From positions 1 through 11,759 of the forward strand of contig CAZWDL010000176.1 in assembly GCA_964632995.1 (NCBI GenBank): 11,759 nt of DNA. The letters run 5' to 3'. Under the pieces are notes generated by a model. It saw only the letters and a program-made list of their open reading frames with translations, made no database searches and was not told the origin of the DNA. This document shows positions 1 to 8,071 of this stretch, in pieces (position 1 is the first letter of the stretch; the number at the start of each line of letters is the position of its first letter). Made by a program: the position numbers and the translations under genes. The DNA is from CAZWDL01 sp964632995. Lineage in GTDB: Bacteria > Bacteroidota > Bacteroidia > Chitinophagales > Saprospiraceae.

Positions 1-42
1 GCGAATACTGAATAAGTTCGATTTTTCTTACGCGAAACGTCC

Positions 43-109
<67 letters not shown>

Positions 110-1258
110 TCACTCCTCTCCCATACTGCCATTAATATAGTAAGCTCCATGGGTGGCGATCCGCTGTCCTGCCTCTAACTGTAATCCCCGAATCTCCATA
201 TAATCCTCTCCGGTTTTACCTAGAGTGACAGGTGTTTTGCGAAAGCCTTTGCCCTTTTCTACAAAGACGAAGGCCTCGTCCCCTTCGCGCACTACAGCGG
301 AGGTGGGAACAGTCCGAACCTCCTCCCGGTCGATGAAGATATGAGCGTGGACGAATGCACCGGGCGTCACCTGCGCCGTTTCGTCCAGGAAGTGGCTGTG
401 CACCAGTGCTGTTTTGGTTTCCATATCGATCATCTTGCCGATGAGGTAAATCTCGGCGGGCAGGATTTCTTCGCGGCCGGGCAAACGGGCCTCTACGCGC
501 TGGCCTTTACGCAGCCTGTTCAAATCTTTGGCATATACCCGCAATTCGAGATGAATATGCTGATCGTCCAACATTTGGTACAGCATATCAGAGGACCCGA
601 CCAGCATACCGGTATTGACCAGCACCTTGTCCATATACCCGCTGACCGGGGCCCGGAGGACGATGCGCGATTGGATTTCTCCTTTCTTTTCCAGCTTATC
701 GGTATCGATGCCGATGAGATCCAATTCCGCCTTGATACCGCGGTAACGAGCCAATTGCATCTCATAGGCAGCTTTGGCCTTTTCGAGTTCGCGCTGGGAA
801 GTCGCCTCCGAACCGGCCAATGTATCCTTGCGTTGATAATCACTTTTGAGGGCGTCCAGTTGGCTGGTCACTTCCAGGAATTCACGCTGCAAGCGCACCA
901 GGCTGGGATGGGTAATGGTAGTCAATACGGCTCCTTTACGAACGTATTCCCCCGGAAGATGCTTGACTTTTTCTACAAAGCCCTCCACTGGTGAATAGAT
1001 AGAAATCCGGTTGCTGGGCGGCACATCGACCATGCCCGTGCACTCAATGTAATTAGACAGGGTTCGCATCTGCGGCCGGCCGAGTTGTACGCCTGCCAGA
1101 TTCATTTGTTCTTTGGAAAGGACAATAATCTCTTCGGTCATCGCGGCGGGAACGGCTTTGGGTTGAGCCTGTTCTTCTGAGGAGGATGTTTCATTTTGCT
1201 GGCAGGCAGTCAACCCGGTAATCAGCGTGAGGATGAGGATTGCAATTCGATGATTCAT
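110..1258 (-). CDS. czcB: RND efflux periplasmic adaptor (CzcB/CusB-type membrane fusion lipoprotein)
   Basis: This is the periplasmic adaptor that bridges an inner-membrane RND pump and an outer-membrane channel for heavy-metal export. I place the start at 1258 (382 aa), not at 1300. From there the protein opens with a short basic region, a hydrophobic stretch and the lipobox LTAC (Cys19), so it is a lipoprotein; the 14 upstream residues would put a charged extension before the signal. Next come a lipoyl-like half (SPVEGFVEKV), an alpha-helical hairpin rich in K/E/Q/A (roughly residues 115-185), the second lipoyl half (RAPVSGYMDKV), a beta-barrel segment (LELRVYAKDL...) and a membrane-proximal domain (VPTSAVVREGDEAFVFV). 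It lies downstream of the pump on the same strand with a 102-base gap. Substrate is inferred from the pump: divalent metals are likely. No obvious metal-binding His/Met cluster is seen at the N-terminus. Confidence 0.9.
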   Translation of the reverse strand: MNHRIAILILTLITGLTACQQNETSSSEEQAQPKAVPAAMTEEIIVLSKEQMNLAGVQLGRPQMRTLSNYIECTGMVDVPPSNRISIYSPVEGFVEKVKHLPGEYVRKGAVLTTITHPSLVRLQREFLEVTSQLDALKSDYQRKDTLAGSEATSQRELEKAKAAYEMQLARYRGIKAELDLIGIDTDKLEKKGEIQSRIVLRAPVSGYMDKVLVNTGMLVGSSDMLYQMLDDQHIHLELRVYAKDLNRLRKGQRVEARLPGREEILPAEIYLIGKMIDMETKTALVHSHFLDETAQVTPGAFVHAHIFIDREEVRTVPTSAVVREGDEAFVFVEKGKGFRKTPVTLGKTGEDYMEIRGLQLEAGQRIATHGAYYINGSMGEE

Positions 1259-1299
1259 TATGTTGGAAGTTTTTCTTTTAAAAATTAGATGGCGGTTCA

Positions 1300-1350
1300 A
1301 TTGACGGGGTGACTTCGGTTGACGGGGTGACTCGAAGTCACCCCGTCAAT
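1300..1350. repeat. 18-bp perfect inverted repeat with a competing third arm
   Basis: Bases 1300-1317 and 1333-1350 are perfect reverse complements (18 bp), with a 15-nt loop at 1318-1332. The loop holds a second direct copy of TTGACGGGGTGACT (1319-1332) that can pair 14 bp with the same right arm (1336-1349) around a 3-nt loop. Two mutually exclusive hairpins can therefore form. The element lies 10 bases past the pump stop codon and about 40 bases before the adaptor start in the transcribed direction. No U-tract follows on the minus strand, so it is not a classical intrinsic terminator. It may be a REP-like RNA stabiliser or attenuator, or a dispersed repeat. Confidence 0.85.
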
Positions 1351-1360
1351 AATCCCGCGA

Positions 1361-4300
1361 CTATTCCGTGAGGAAATTATAATCCAGCACGGCAGTGTTG
1401 TACTGGCGGATCAGCACCAGGTAGTCCAGCTCGCTTTGCAGGGCGGCGTCGAGGCTCTGCACGTAGCGGAAGTAATCCACTTCTCCGGCTTCCAGCTGCA
1501 GTTGCGCCAGGCGTCGCAGGCTAGCGGCCTGATCCTGGAGGGCGGCGCCCTGTTCTTCCAGGAGTTGCTGCAGCAAGGCCACTTCTTGTGTTGCCTGTTC
1601 CCGGCGCTGTTCCAGTTGACGTTCCTGCCATTGCAGCTCGTTGGCGACAATGACTTCCTGCAGCCTACGCTGTTCCACTTGAGCGCGCTGCGAGCGGGTG
1701 AAGATGGGCAGCGACAGGCCAACAATTCCTCCCTGAAAAGCGTAATCGGGGCGGATGCTCTGATTGAAATACCCCAGGGAGAGCTCCGGAGCGGTCTGTT
1801 TATCGGCCAGCACTGTTTCCTCCCGGGCCACCGCCACGCGCTGCGCCGCCGGAGCGATCAGCGCGGTATCGACCGTTTCAACGAAGCTGGGCGCCGGGAG
1901 TGGCGGCGGCGCGTCGGCCGGCGCACTAAAATTTCCGCTGAGATAGGCCTGGCGCAACAGGTTGCGATAAGCTTGTTGTTCCTGCACCCTGGCTTCCGAG
2001 AGGGCGCGCTGCACCCGTGTTTGCTGGTTTTCAGTCAGTGTGCGTTCCAGGGCGCTGATAGCACCGGTCTGCTGTTGCAGCCGGGCCCGTTGGTACACTT
2101 CAGCGTAGAGATTGAGCTGCTCCTCCAACAGACTGACCCGCTGGCCGGTTGCCACCCACTCGTACCAGGCGCGCCGAACCTGGTAGGTAATCTGCCGGTT
2201 CAGCAGGGTCCGTTCGTGCTGGTTGAGCAATACATTGGCCCGGGCCAGCTCCTTGCCTTGCCGCTTGACCGCCAGATTGCCCAGTGACTGGACGACCGAT
2301 GCGTTATAATCCACCAGGCTCGTGTTGATCTGTCCGAATTGAACCTGGAGCTCGGCGGGCGGCGTGCGGCGAGCCTGGTCGATACCCAGCTCGGCCACCT
2401 GTATCTGCAGTGCCGCATTCTGCAGTACCGGGTGTGCCTGAAGAGCGTGTTGAACAGCCGAATCCACTTGAAGAACCGGCTCCTGAGACTGTCCCCAAAG
2501 CGGCAGTCCGAAAAGCAACAATAACGCTACCAGTCCGCCATTCCTATTCCCCTTTGAGCTGTCCGTAATCCGGTTGACGAGGTAATAAAGTGTCGGCAAT
2601 AAGACTAGAGTGAGCAGGGTGGCGGTGACCAGCCCGCCTATCACTACTGTCGCCAGCGGTTTTTGTACTTCAGCGCCGTTAGAGGTAGAAAGGGCCATAG
2701 GCAGAAAACCCATCGCGGCTACCGTAGCAGTCATCAGCACCGGCCGCAGACGGTGGCTGCCGCCCTCAATAATCAGCTTCTTTAGATCTTCAATGCCTTC
2801 CTCATAGCGCAGTTGATTGAAGTGACTAATCAGTACGATGCCGTTGAGCACCGCCACACCGAAGAGCGCGATAAAGCCGACACCAGCCGAAATACTGAAA
2901 GGCATATCCCTGATCCACAGCGCGATCACCCCCCCGATAGCCGCCATCGGAACGGCGGTGAATATCAAAAGGGCGTATTTTAACTTGCCAAAAGTGAAGT
3001 ACAGGAGAATAAAGATCAGCCCCAGTGCCGTTGGCACCGCGATGGCCAGTCTGCGCTGCGCCTTTTCCAAATTCTCAAAATCGCCCCCGTAATTGATGGA
3101 ATAACCCGCCGGAAGGTTCAGGTCATCTGCCAGCATTTGCTGAATATCAGCGACCAGGCTGGCGATATCCCGATTCCGGACGTTAATCCCGATATTGATC
3201 CGGCGGCGGGTATCTTCCCGGGAAATCTGCATCGGCCCTTCGGTATAGTGGGCCGTCGCTACTTCTCCGAGCGGGATAACCCGCTCATCGTTCAGGTGTA
3301 CGAAAAGGCGGTCCAGATCCAGTTCGTTGCGGTACTGATCTTCCAGGCGAAGCACCAGGTCAAACTTGCGTTCGTTTTCGAAAACGACACCGGCCCTCTC
3401 CCCTGCGTAGGCCGTACGTACCAGCGTATTCAGTTTTTCAATACTCAACCCGTACTCAGCGATCTTCCGCCGGTCGAAATCGACCACCAACTGAGGCAAC
3501 CCCTCCGTTTGTTCCACGCGCAAGTCGCCCGCCCCCGGTATATCTGTGATCATCGCTGCCGCGCGGTCCGCCAGCGCTTTGAGCGTATCGGTGTTTTCAC
3601 CAAAAATTTTAACCGCGATATCTGTTTTCACCCCAGTCATCAGTTCGTTGAAACGCAGCTGAATCGGCTGGGTAAATTCAAAGGAAGCTCCGGCGATAAC
3701 CGATAGTTCCTCTTTCATCAGTTCAACGAGTCCTTCCCGTGTACCGGCGCTGGTCCAGTCATTTTTTTCCTCGAGAATGATCATAATATCTGCCTCTTCC
3801 ACCGCCATGGGATCGGTAGGCACTTCGGCCGTACCTATTTTGGAGACGACATGGCGTATCTCCGGGAAGTTATCCAGTAAGATGCGTTCCGCCTTCGTCG
3901 AGGTGCGAATGCTCTCATCCAGGCTACTCCCCGGCTGAATGGTCATCTGCATGGCCAGATCCCCCTCTTCCAGTGTCGGGATGAATTCAGCGCCCAGGGT
4001 TCGAAACAGCAAGTAGGAGCCCACCAGTACAGTAAGCGCCAGGCCCAGCACCATGTAGGGCATACGAAGCGCATAGTTCAGCGTGGGCCGGTAGAGACTT
4101 TTCAGAAAATTGATGAACTTATCCGAGAAATTCTCATCGTCTTTGATTTTGTTGGGCAAAACAAGGGCCGACATCATGGGCACGTAAGTCAGAGACAGGA
4201 TCAAGGCTCCCAGAACGACAAAGCTGAAAGTCAGGGCCATCGGCCGGAACATCTTGCCTTCTACGCCAGTCAGCGTCATGATAGGAATGAATACTACCAG

Positions 4301-5665
4301 GATTATAAAAACCCCGAACACGGCCGATTGGAAAAGGCGGGAGGAGGCGCCAATGATCACCTCATCCATGCGCTCTTGTGAAAGGCGCTCCCCAAGATGC
4401 TGGCCCACCAGAGCTGCCAGCAACCCCTCCACGACGATCACCGCCCCGTCGACCACAATGCCGAAGTCGATGGCGCCCAGCGACATCAGGTTGGCGCTCA
4501 CGCCCACCTGATTCATCAGAATCAGGGCGAAAAGCATGGCCAGCGGGATGATGGAAGCCACGATGAGCCCGGCCCGCAGGTTGCCCAGCATGAGAAAGAG
4601 GACGACGACAACAATCAGGCCACCTTCCAACAGGTTTGTTTCGATGGTATGGGTCGTGTCGGCCACCAGGTCAGAGCGATCCAGATAGGCGTATAAGCGC
4701 ACGCCCTCAGGAAGAGATTTGCGTACCTCTTCGACACGCTGGTGCACGTTTTGAATCGCCTGCGAGGAATTGGCCCCCTTGAGCATCAAGGTGATGCCGC
4801 CGACGGTTTCCCCTTTGCCGTCCATCGTCATGGCGCCGAAGCGCTTGGGGTGACCGAGGTGAATTTTCCCTACATCCTTAACCAGAACGGGGATATTGTT
4901 GCGAACTGTAACGACGATATTGCCGATGTCCTCCATATTATCGACCACGCCCTCGGTTCTTATATAAAATGCATTAGGGCCTCTTTCAATATAACTGCCG
5001 CCGCTGTTCTGGTTATTTCTCGCTAATGCCTCAAAGACATCCTCGATAGCGACATCGTAACTTTGCAGCTGAACGGGATCGAGTGCGATCTCGTACTGCT
5101 TGAGATAACCACCGAAACTGCTGATTTCGATGATACCTTCTATTCCCGCCAGTTGCCGCTTAACGATCCAGTCTTGTATCGTTCGCAGCCGCATGGCGTC
5201 GTATTCATGCTCGTACCCCGGCTCTACCTGTAATACGTACTGATAAATTTCGCCCAGGCCGGTGGTAATAGGCATCATCTCCGGCTTACCCAGACCGGAG
5301 GGAATCTCCTGCTCGGCCATCGAAATTTGCTCTTTGACAAATTGGCGCGCATCCAGCATCGGCACCTGACCTTCAAAAACGACCGTAACAACGGAAAGAC
5401 CGAAGCGGGAAATCGAGCGGATCTTTATAACATTGGGAATATTAGCCATCGCCACCTCCACAGGGTAGGTGATAAACTGCTCCACCTCCTGCGGCGCCAG
5501 CGATTGCGAAACGGTGACGATCTGCACCTGGTTACTGGTAATATCCGGCACGGCATCGATCGGCAATTGCCGAAGCGAATAGATACCGCCGCCGATCAGC
5601 ACCAGCACAAGCAGGCCTATGATAAGTTTATTCTTTACAGAAAATCGAATGATTGATTCAATCAT
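1361..5665 (-). CDS. czcA: CzcA-type heavy-metal RND pump fused to a TolC-like outer-membrane domain
   Basis: This is a proton-driven cation exporter of the HME-RND family (1434 aa; unfused CzcA/CusA proteins are about 1040 aa). Residues 1-1030 form the pump: TM1 near 12-30, the first periplasmic loop, TM2-TM6 (about 346-500), the second periplasmic loop, TM7 (about 535-552) and a C-terminal TM block (about 870-1030). TM4 contains DFG...DGA...E with Asp400, Asp406 and Glu413, the proton-relay pattern known from divalent-cation (Co/Zn/Cd) pumps and unlike the DAA pattern of Cu/Ag pumps. Residues 1060-1434 are an outer-membrane efflux (TolC/CzcC) domain with its heptad-rich helices. At the junction, residues 1044-1057 (GLVALLLLFGLPLW) look like a signal-peptide core and are followed by GQSQE; no Met is available there for a separate start. 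It is preceded by a His-rich small protein and followed by the adaptor. Such fusions are known in Bacteroidota. Confidence 0.93.
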   Translation of the reverse strand: MIESIIRFSVKNKLIIGLLVLVLIGGGIYSLRQLPIDAVPDITSNQVQIVTVSQSLAPQEVEQFITYPVEVAMANIPNVIKIRSISRFGLSVVTVVFEGQVPMLDARQFVKEQISMAEQEIPSGLGKPEMMPITTGLGEIYQYVLQVEPGYEHEYDAMRLRTIQDWIVKRQLAGIEGIIEISSFGGYLKQYEIALDPVQLQSYDVAIEDVFEALARNNQNSGGSYIERGPNAFYIRTEGVVDNMEDIGNIVVTVRNNIPVLVKDVGKIHLGHPKRFGAMTMDGKGETVGGITLMLKGANSSQAIQNVHQRVEEVRKSLPEGVRLYAYLDRSDLVADTTHTIETNLLEGGLIVVVVLFLMLGNLRAGLIVASIIPLAMLFALILMNQVGVSANLMSLGAIDFGIVVDGAVIVVEGLLAALVGQHLGERLSQERMDEVIIGASSRLFQSAVFGVFIILVVFIPIMTLTGVEGKMFRPMALTFSFVVLGALILSLTYVPMMSALVLPNKIKDDENFSDKFINFLKSLYRPTLNYALRMPYMVLGLALTVLVGSYLLFRTLGAEFIPTLEEGDLAMQMTIQPGSSLDESIRTSTKAERILLDNFPEIRHVVSKIGTAEVPTDPMAVEEADIMIILEEKNDWTSAGTREGLVELMKEELSVIAGASFEFTQPIQLRFNELMTGVKTDIAVKIFGENTDTLKALADRAAAMITDIPGAGDLRVEQTEGLPQLVVDFDRRKIAEYGLSIEKLNTLVRTAYAGERAGVVFENERKFDLVLRLEDQYRNELDLDRLFVHLNDERVIPLGEVATAHYTEGPMQISREDTRRRINIGINVRNRDIASLVADIQQMLADDLNLPAGYSINYGGDFENLEKAQRRLAIAVPTALGLIFILLYFTFGKLKYALLIFTAVPMAAIGGVIALWIRDMPFSISAGVGFIALFGVAVLNGIVLISHFNQLRYEEGIEDLKKLIIEGGSHRLRPVLMTATVAAMGFLPMALSTSNGAEVQKPLATVVIGGLVTATLLTLVLLPTLYYLVNRITDSSKGNRNGGLVALLLLFGLPLWGQSQEPVLQVDSAVQHALQAHPVLQNAALQIQVAELGIDQARRTPPAELQVQFGQINTSLVDYNASVVQSLGNLAVKRQGKELARANVLLNQHERTLLNRQITYQVRRAWYEWVATGQRVSLLEEQLNLYAEVYQRARLQQQTGAISALERTLTENQQTRVQRALSEARVQEQQAYRNLLRQAYLSGNFSAPADAPPPLPAPSFVETVDTALIAPAAQRVAVAREETVLADKQTAPELSLGYFNQSIRPDYAFQGGIVGLSLPIFTRSQRAQVEQRRLQEVIVANELQWQERQLEQRREQATQEVALLQQLLEEQGAALQDQAASLRRLAQLQLEAGEVDYFRYVQSLDAALQSELDYLVLIRQYNTAVLDYNFLTE

Positions 5666-5705
5666 GGGTTGTCTATCTAACTTTTAAGAAACGGAATAGG
5701 GTCAT

Positions 5706-5723
5706 GAACCAACGGGATGGTTC
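5706..5723. repeat. Short hairpin in the leader between the His-rich gene and the pump
   Basis: GAACCA (5706-5711) and TGGTTC (5718-5723) form a 6-bp stem with a 6-nt loop, about 40 bases upstream of the pump start. There is no following U-run on the minus strand. It could be a weak attenuator or chance. Confidence 0.25.
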
Positions 5724-5754
5724 AAAACCAAAAAGTTTTATCCGGAGGTATAGA

Positions 5755-6150
5755 TTATCCCATGATCGGCGGGTGGAAAATGCCGCCGGAAAAGTTGCTG
5801 AAGCTTAGCGCAGCGTAAAAAAACTGATGGACGATGCGGGTAGAGATTCGGTCAAGATGAGGCAGTCCGGGATAGGTATCTACCATATAGTGTTGCGAAG
5901 TATTAACCGTGTGAAAGGGAAGGTCACTGTGCTCATGGCCGGGAAACTGTTGGTGTTCATCCTGCGCGATGAAGTGAATCTCTAAAAATTGTACCAGGGA
6001 AAGTTGTTCACCGCTAAACCGCCAATCAGCCTGATGCTGACGGTAGTGCTCCACGACATTGCCCACTTTAACCAACTGGCTAAAGTCAGTGCGGGGGAAA
6101 AGACTTCCCACCAACATGTAAAGGGCCATTGTGAGCGCTACTGGTTTCAT
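5755..6150 (-). CDS. Small exported His-rich protein heading the metal-efflux operon
   Basis: I do not recognise a named family. The 131-aa protein starts with MKPVALTMALYMLVGSLF, a plausible signal peptide or membrane anchor, followed by a soluble part with 11 histidines, several of them clustered (His66, His72, His74 and His80, including HEH). There is no cysteine. The pattern VEHYRQHQ...FLEIHF...LPFH recalls small uncharacterised exported proteins that sit before CzcA operons in Bacteroidota (recollection, not a search). It is 89 bases upstream of the pump gene and on the same strand, which suggests co-transcription. A periplasmic metal-binding or sensing role is an inference. The start at 6150 is the first Met and gives the hydrophobic N-terminus directly. 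Confidence 0.75.
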   Translation of the reverse strand: MKPVALTMALYMLVGSLFPRTDFSQLVKVGNVVEHYRQHQADWRFSGEQLSLVQFLEIHFIAQDEHQQFPGHEHSDLPFHTVNTSQHYMVDTYPGLPHLDRISTRIVHQFFYAALSFSNFSGGIFHPPIMG

Positions 6151-6200
6151 TTTTCTAATTGATCTACGGGTGAAGATATGGATTCATTTCTCTTATAAAC

Positions 6201-6244
6201 GGAAGTGGGATTGCCGAGACGGTGTGTTCGACAATCCTTCTTCC
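6201..6244. repeat. Two-part stem-loop between the peroxiredoxin and the efflux operon
   Basis: An outer 5-bp stem (GGAAG 6201-6205 with CTTCC 6240-6244) and an inner 9-bp stem (6208-6216 with 6229-6237, one G-U type pair when read as RNA from the minus strand) are separated by a 2x2 internal loop and enclose a 12-nt loop. It lies about 40 bases after the peroxiredoxin stop and about 50 bases before the His-rich gene. No U-tract follows, so a terminator call is weak. It may be a protein-binding or RNA regulatory site for the efflux operon. Confidence 0.5.
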
Positions 6245-6285
6245 TCTGAATCAACCTCTATTGAGAATTGATTTGTTCAATACAC

Positions 6286-6948
6286 TTAAGAAATCTCCTT
6301 CTTCACCAGGTAGAAGTCGATTTTCTCCAGTCCGCCGTTGGCCTGCAGGCGTTCGTTCATTTCCTCCAGGGTCTTGGGCGGCGGTACGATAGCTTTGTCG
6401 CCGCGCTTCCAGTTGACCGGCAGGGCTACTTTCTTTTCGTCAGCCGTTTGCAGGGCGACGAGGATGCGCTTGATCTCTTCCATATTCCGGCCGATGTTCA
6501 GCGGATAGTAGAGAATCAGGCGAATGATGCCCTTGGGATCGATGAAGAACACCGCGCGTACGGCAGCCGTCGTAGCCTCACCCGGGTGGATCATGCCGTA
6601 CTTTTCCGACACCTTCATGTCCAGGTCGGCGATGATCGGGAAATCCATATACACCCCAGTGTTTTCCCGTACGTTGTTCACCCAGGCCAGGTGCGAGTGG
6701 ATGCTGTCGATACTCAGGCCGATCAGCTTGGTATTGAGGTTTTCGAAAAATTCTTTTTCTTCAGCAAAGGCCGACAGCTCAGTGGTACACACCGGCGTGA
6801 AATCGGCCGGGTGGGAAAAGAGGACTACCCAGCTGTCTTTATTGAACTTTGAAAACTGAATAGGTCCGGCGGTGGTATCGGCTTTAAAGTCCGGCGCTTT
6901 CTCACCTATACGGGGCATCGGTTGGATATTTACTGCTTGTTCTTCCAT
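6286..6948 (-). CDS. 1-Cys peroxiredoxin (Prx6-type, AhpC/TSA superfamily)
   Basis: This is a cytoplasmic thiol peroxidase that reduces hydrogen peroxide and organic hydroperoxides. The 220-aa length matches the Prx6 class. The active-site signature is complete: HPADFTPVCTTE gives Thr51 and the peroxidatic Cys54, and Arg131 in AAVRAVFFIDPKG supplies the conserved arginine. Cys54 is the only cysteine in the protein, so no intramolecular resolving Cys exists and an external thiol must regenerate it. The C-terminal LPVNWKRGDKAIVPPP segment is typical of the Prx6 dimerisation domain. There is no signal peptide. It is divergent from the oxidoreductase at 7122, with 173 bases between them. It precedes the metal-efflux operon on the same strand by 135 bases containing a hairpin, so read-through is possible but unproven. 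Confidence 0.95.
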   Translation of the reverse strand: MEEQAVNIQPMPRIGEKAPDFKADTTAGPIQFSKFNKDSWVVLFSHPADFTPVCTTELSAFAEEKEFFENLNTKLIGLSIDSIHSHLAWVNNVRENTGVYMDFPIIADLDMKVSEKYGMIHPGEATTAAVRAVFFIDPKGIIRLILYYPLNIGRNMEEIKRILVALQTADEKKVALPVNWKRGDKAIVPPPKTLEEMNERLQANGGLEKIDFYLVKKEIS

Positions 6949-7121
6949 TATAATTTATTAATTTTTATCAAAAAATCTCTGGGTATGAAGATACTTCCTA
7001 GCTACTACCCTGTCAGTAACCTGGATCACCGGCGGCGTTGATTTTTGTCAATTCCAGAGGCCATGAACACCGCTCAATCCGGGCCGTTGCAATAAGAGCA
7101 GTCTCATTAAAAACCTATACC

Positions 7122-8018
7122 ATGAAAGCCCTGCAGGCAAAGAAGAAAGGCTATCAAAGCCTGGAAATAGAAGATTTGGAACGTCCTCATCCCGGGCCGG
7201 GCGAACTTCTCATCCGCACCCGGGCCGCCTCGGTAAATCCCATCGATTGGAAGATCATTGAAGGCAGTGCTTTCGACTGGCCCGGCGTGCCCGGAGCCGA
7301 TGGAGCCGGCGTGGTTGAAGCTGTCGGCGAGGGGGTTGAAGACTACAATACCGGCGATGAAGTGATGGCCTTCCTGGGCGGCAGCCGCCACGGCACCCAT
7401 GCCGAATATTTCACTATCCCACGGAAAGGTGTAGCCCATAAACCCAACACCATCCCCTTCGAGCTGGCCGCCGCCCTGCCCGTGGTAGCCCTCACCGCCT
7501 GGCAATCGCTTTTTGATGTTGCCGACCTGGAAGCCGGTCAACGCGTGCTTATCCACGCTGCCGCAGGCGGCGTCGGCCATATCGCGGTACAGCTCGCCAA
7601 ATGGAGAGGCGCCGAGGTCTTCGGCACCGCTTCGGCGCAAAATCGCGATTACCTCAAAAAAATCGGCTGCGATCATTTTATCAATTACCGTGAACAGGAT
7701 TTCGAGAAGGAAATCGATCAGGTCGATGTGGTGCTCGCTACCATCGGCGGCGATACATTGAAAAAATCACTTAACATCTTATCTGAGGACGGTATTCTCG
7801 TCGCCATCACCGGCCGTGACCTGACCGGCTCCGACGAACGCGCCGAACCCTTCCTCGCCGACCAAAATCCCCGCCAGCTCAATAAAATCGGCCAGATGGT
7901 CGCGCAAGGAACGATCAAACCGTATATTCAAAAAACCTATGAATGGGGAAATTTCATGGAAGCCTACAAGACAAGTGTGGACGGGCACGTGCGGGGAAAG
8001 GTGGTATTACAGTGGTGA
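7122..8018 (+). CDS. Zinc-free MDR oxidoreductase (NADPH:quinone reductase-like)
   Basis: This is a medium-chain dehydrogenase/reductase of the quinone oxidoreductase branch, expected to use NAD(P)H on quinones or reactive enones in the cytoplasm. I chose the ATG at 7122 (298 aa) because the family's N-terminus (MKALQAKKKGYQSLEIEDL) begins there; an upstream in-frame start at 7038 would add 28 residues without family resemblance. The GroES-like domain occupies roughly 1-120 (GELLIRTRAASVNPIDWK, GADGAGVVEAVGEGV). The Rossmann domain follows, with HAAAGGVGHIAVQLAK around 145-160 as the dinucleotide-binding motif. The Cys cluster for structural zinc found in alcohol dehydrogenases is absent. It is convergent with the cyclase gene downstream and divergent from the peroxiredoxin. 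Sharing an oxidative-stress theme with the peroxiredoxin is an inference. Substrate unknown. Confidence 0.92.
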   Translation: MKALQAKKKGYQSLEIEDLERPHPGPGELLIRTRAASVNPIDWKIIEGSAFDWPGVPGADGAGVVEAVGEGVEDYNTGDEVMAFLGGSRHGTHAEYFTIPRKGVAHKPNTIPFELAAALPVVALTAWQSLFDVADLEAGQRVLIHAAAGGVGHIAVQLAKWRGAEVFGTASAQNRDYLKKIGCDHFINYREQDFEKEIDQVDVVLATIGGDTLKKSLNILSEDGILVAITGRDLTGSDERAEPFLADQNPRQLNKIGQMVAQGTIKPYIQKTYEWGNFMEAYKTSVDGHVRGKVVLQW

Positions 8019-8071
8019 TGGTAACAAAAATTATCGTACACATATCACATGGGAAATCGCTGCGATTCAGC

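Noticed and set aside
341..994. Long plus-strand open frame (217 aa) opposite the adaptor gene
   Set aside because: Antisense shadow of a well-supported lipoprotein adaptor; product has no family features.
1300..1350. Inverted repeat as an intrinsic terminator
   Set aside because: No U-run follows on the minus strand, and the adaptor gene downstream needs transcription through it.
7038..7121. Upstream in-frame start extending the oxidoreductase by 28 residues
   Set aside because: The added residues do not resemble the family; MKALQAKKKG at 7122 is the natural N-terminus.
8055..8067. AATCGC-T-GCGATT palindrome between convergent genes as a bidirectional terminator
   Set aside because: A 1-nt loop cannot form a stable hairpin as drawn and no U-tract lies on either side.
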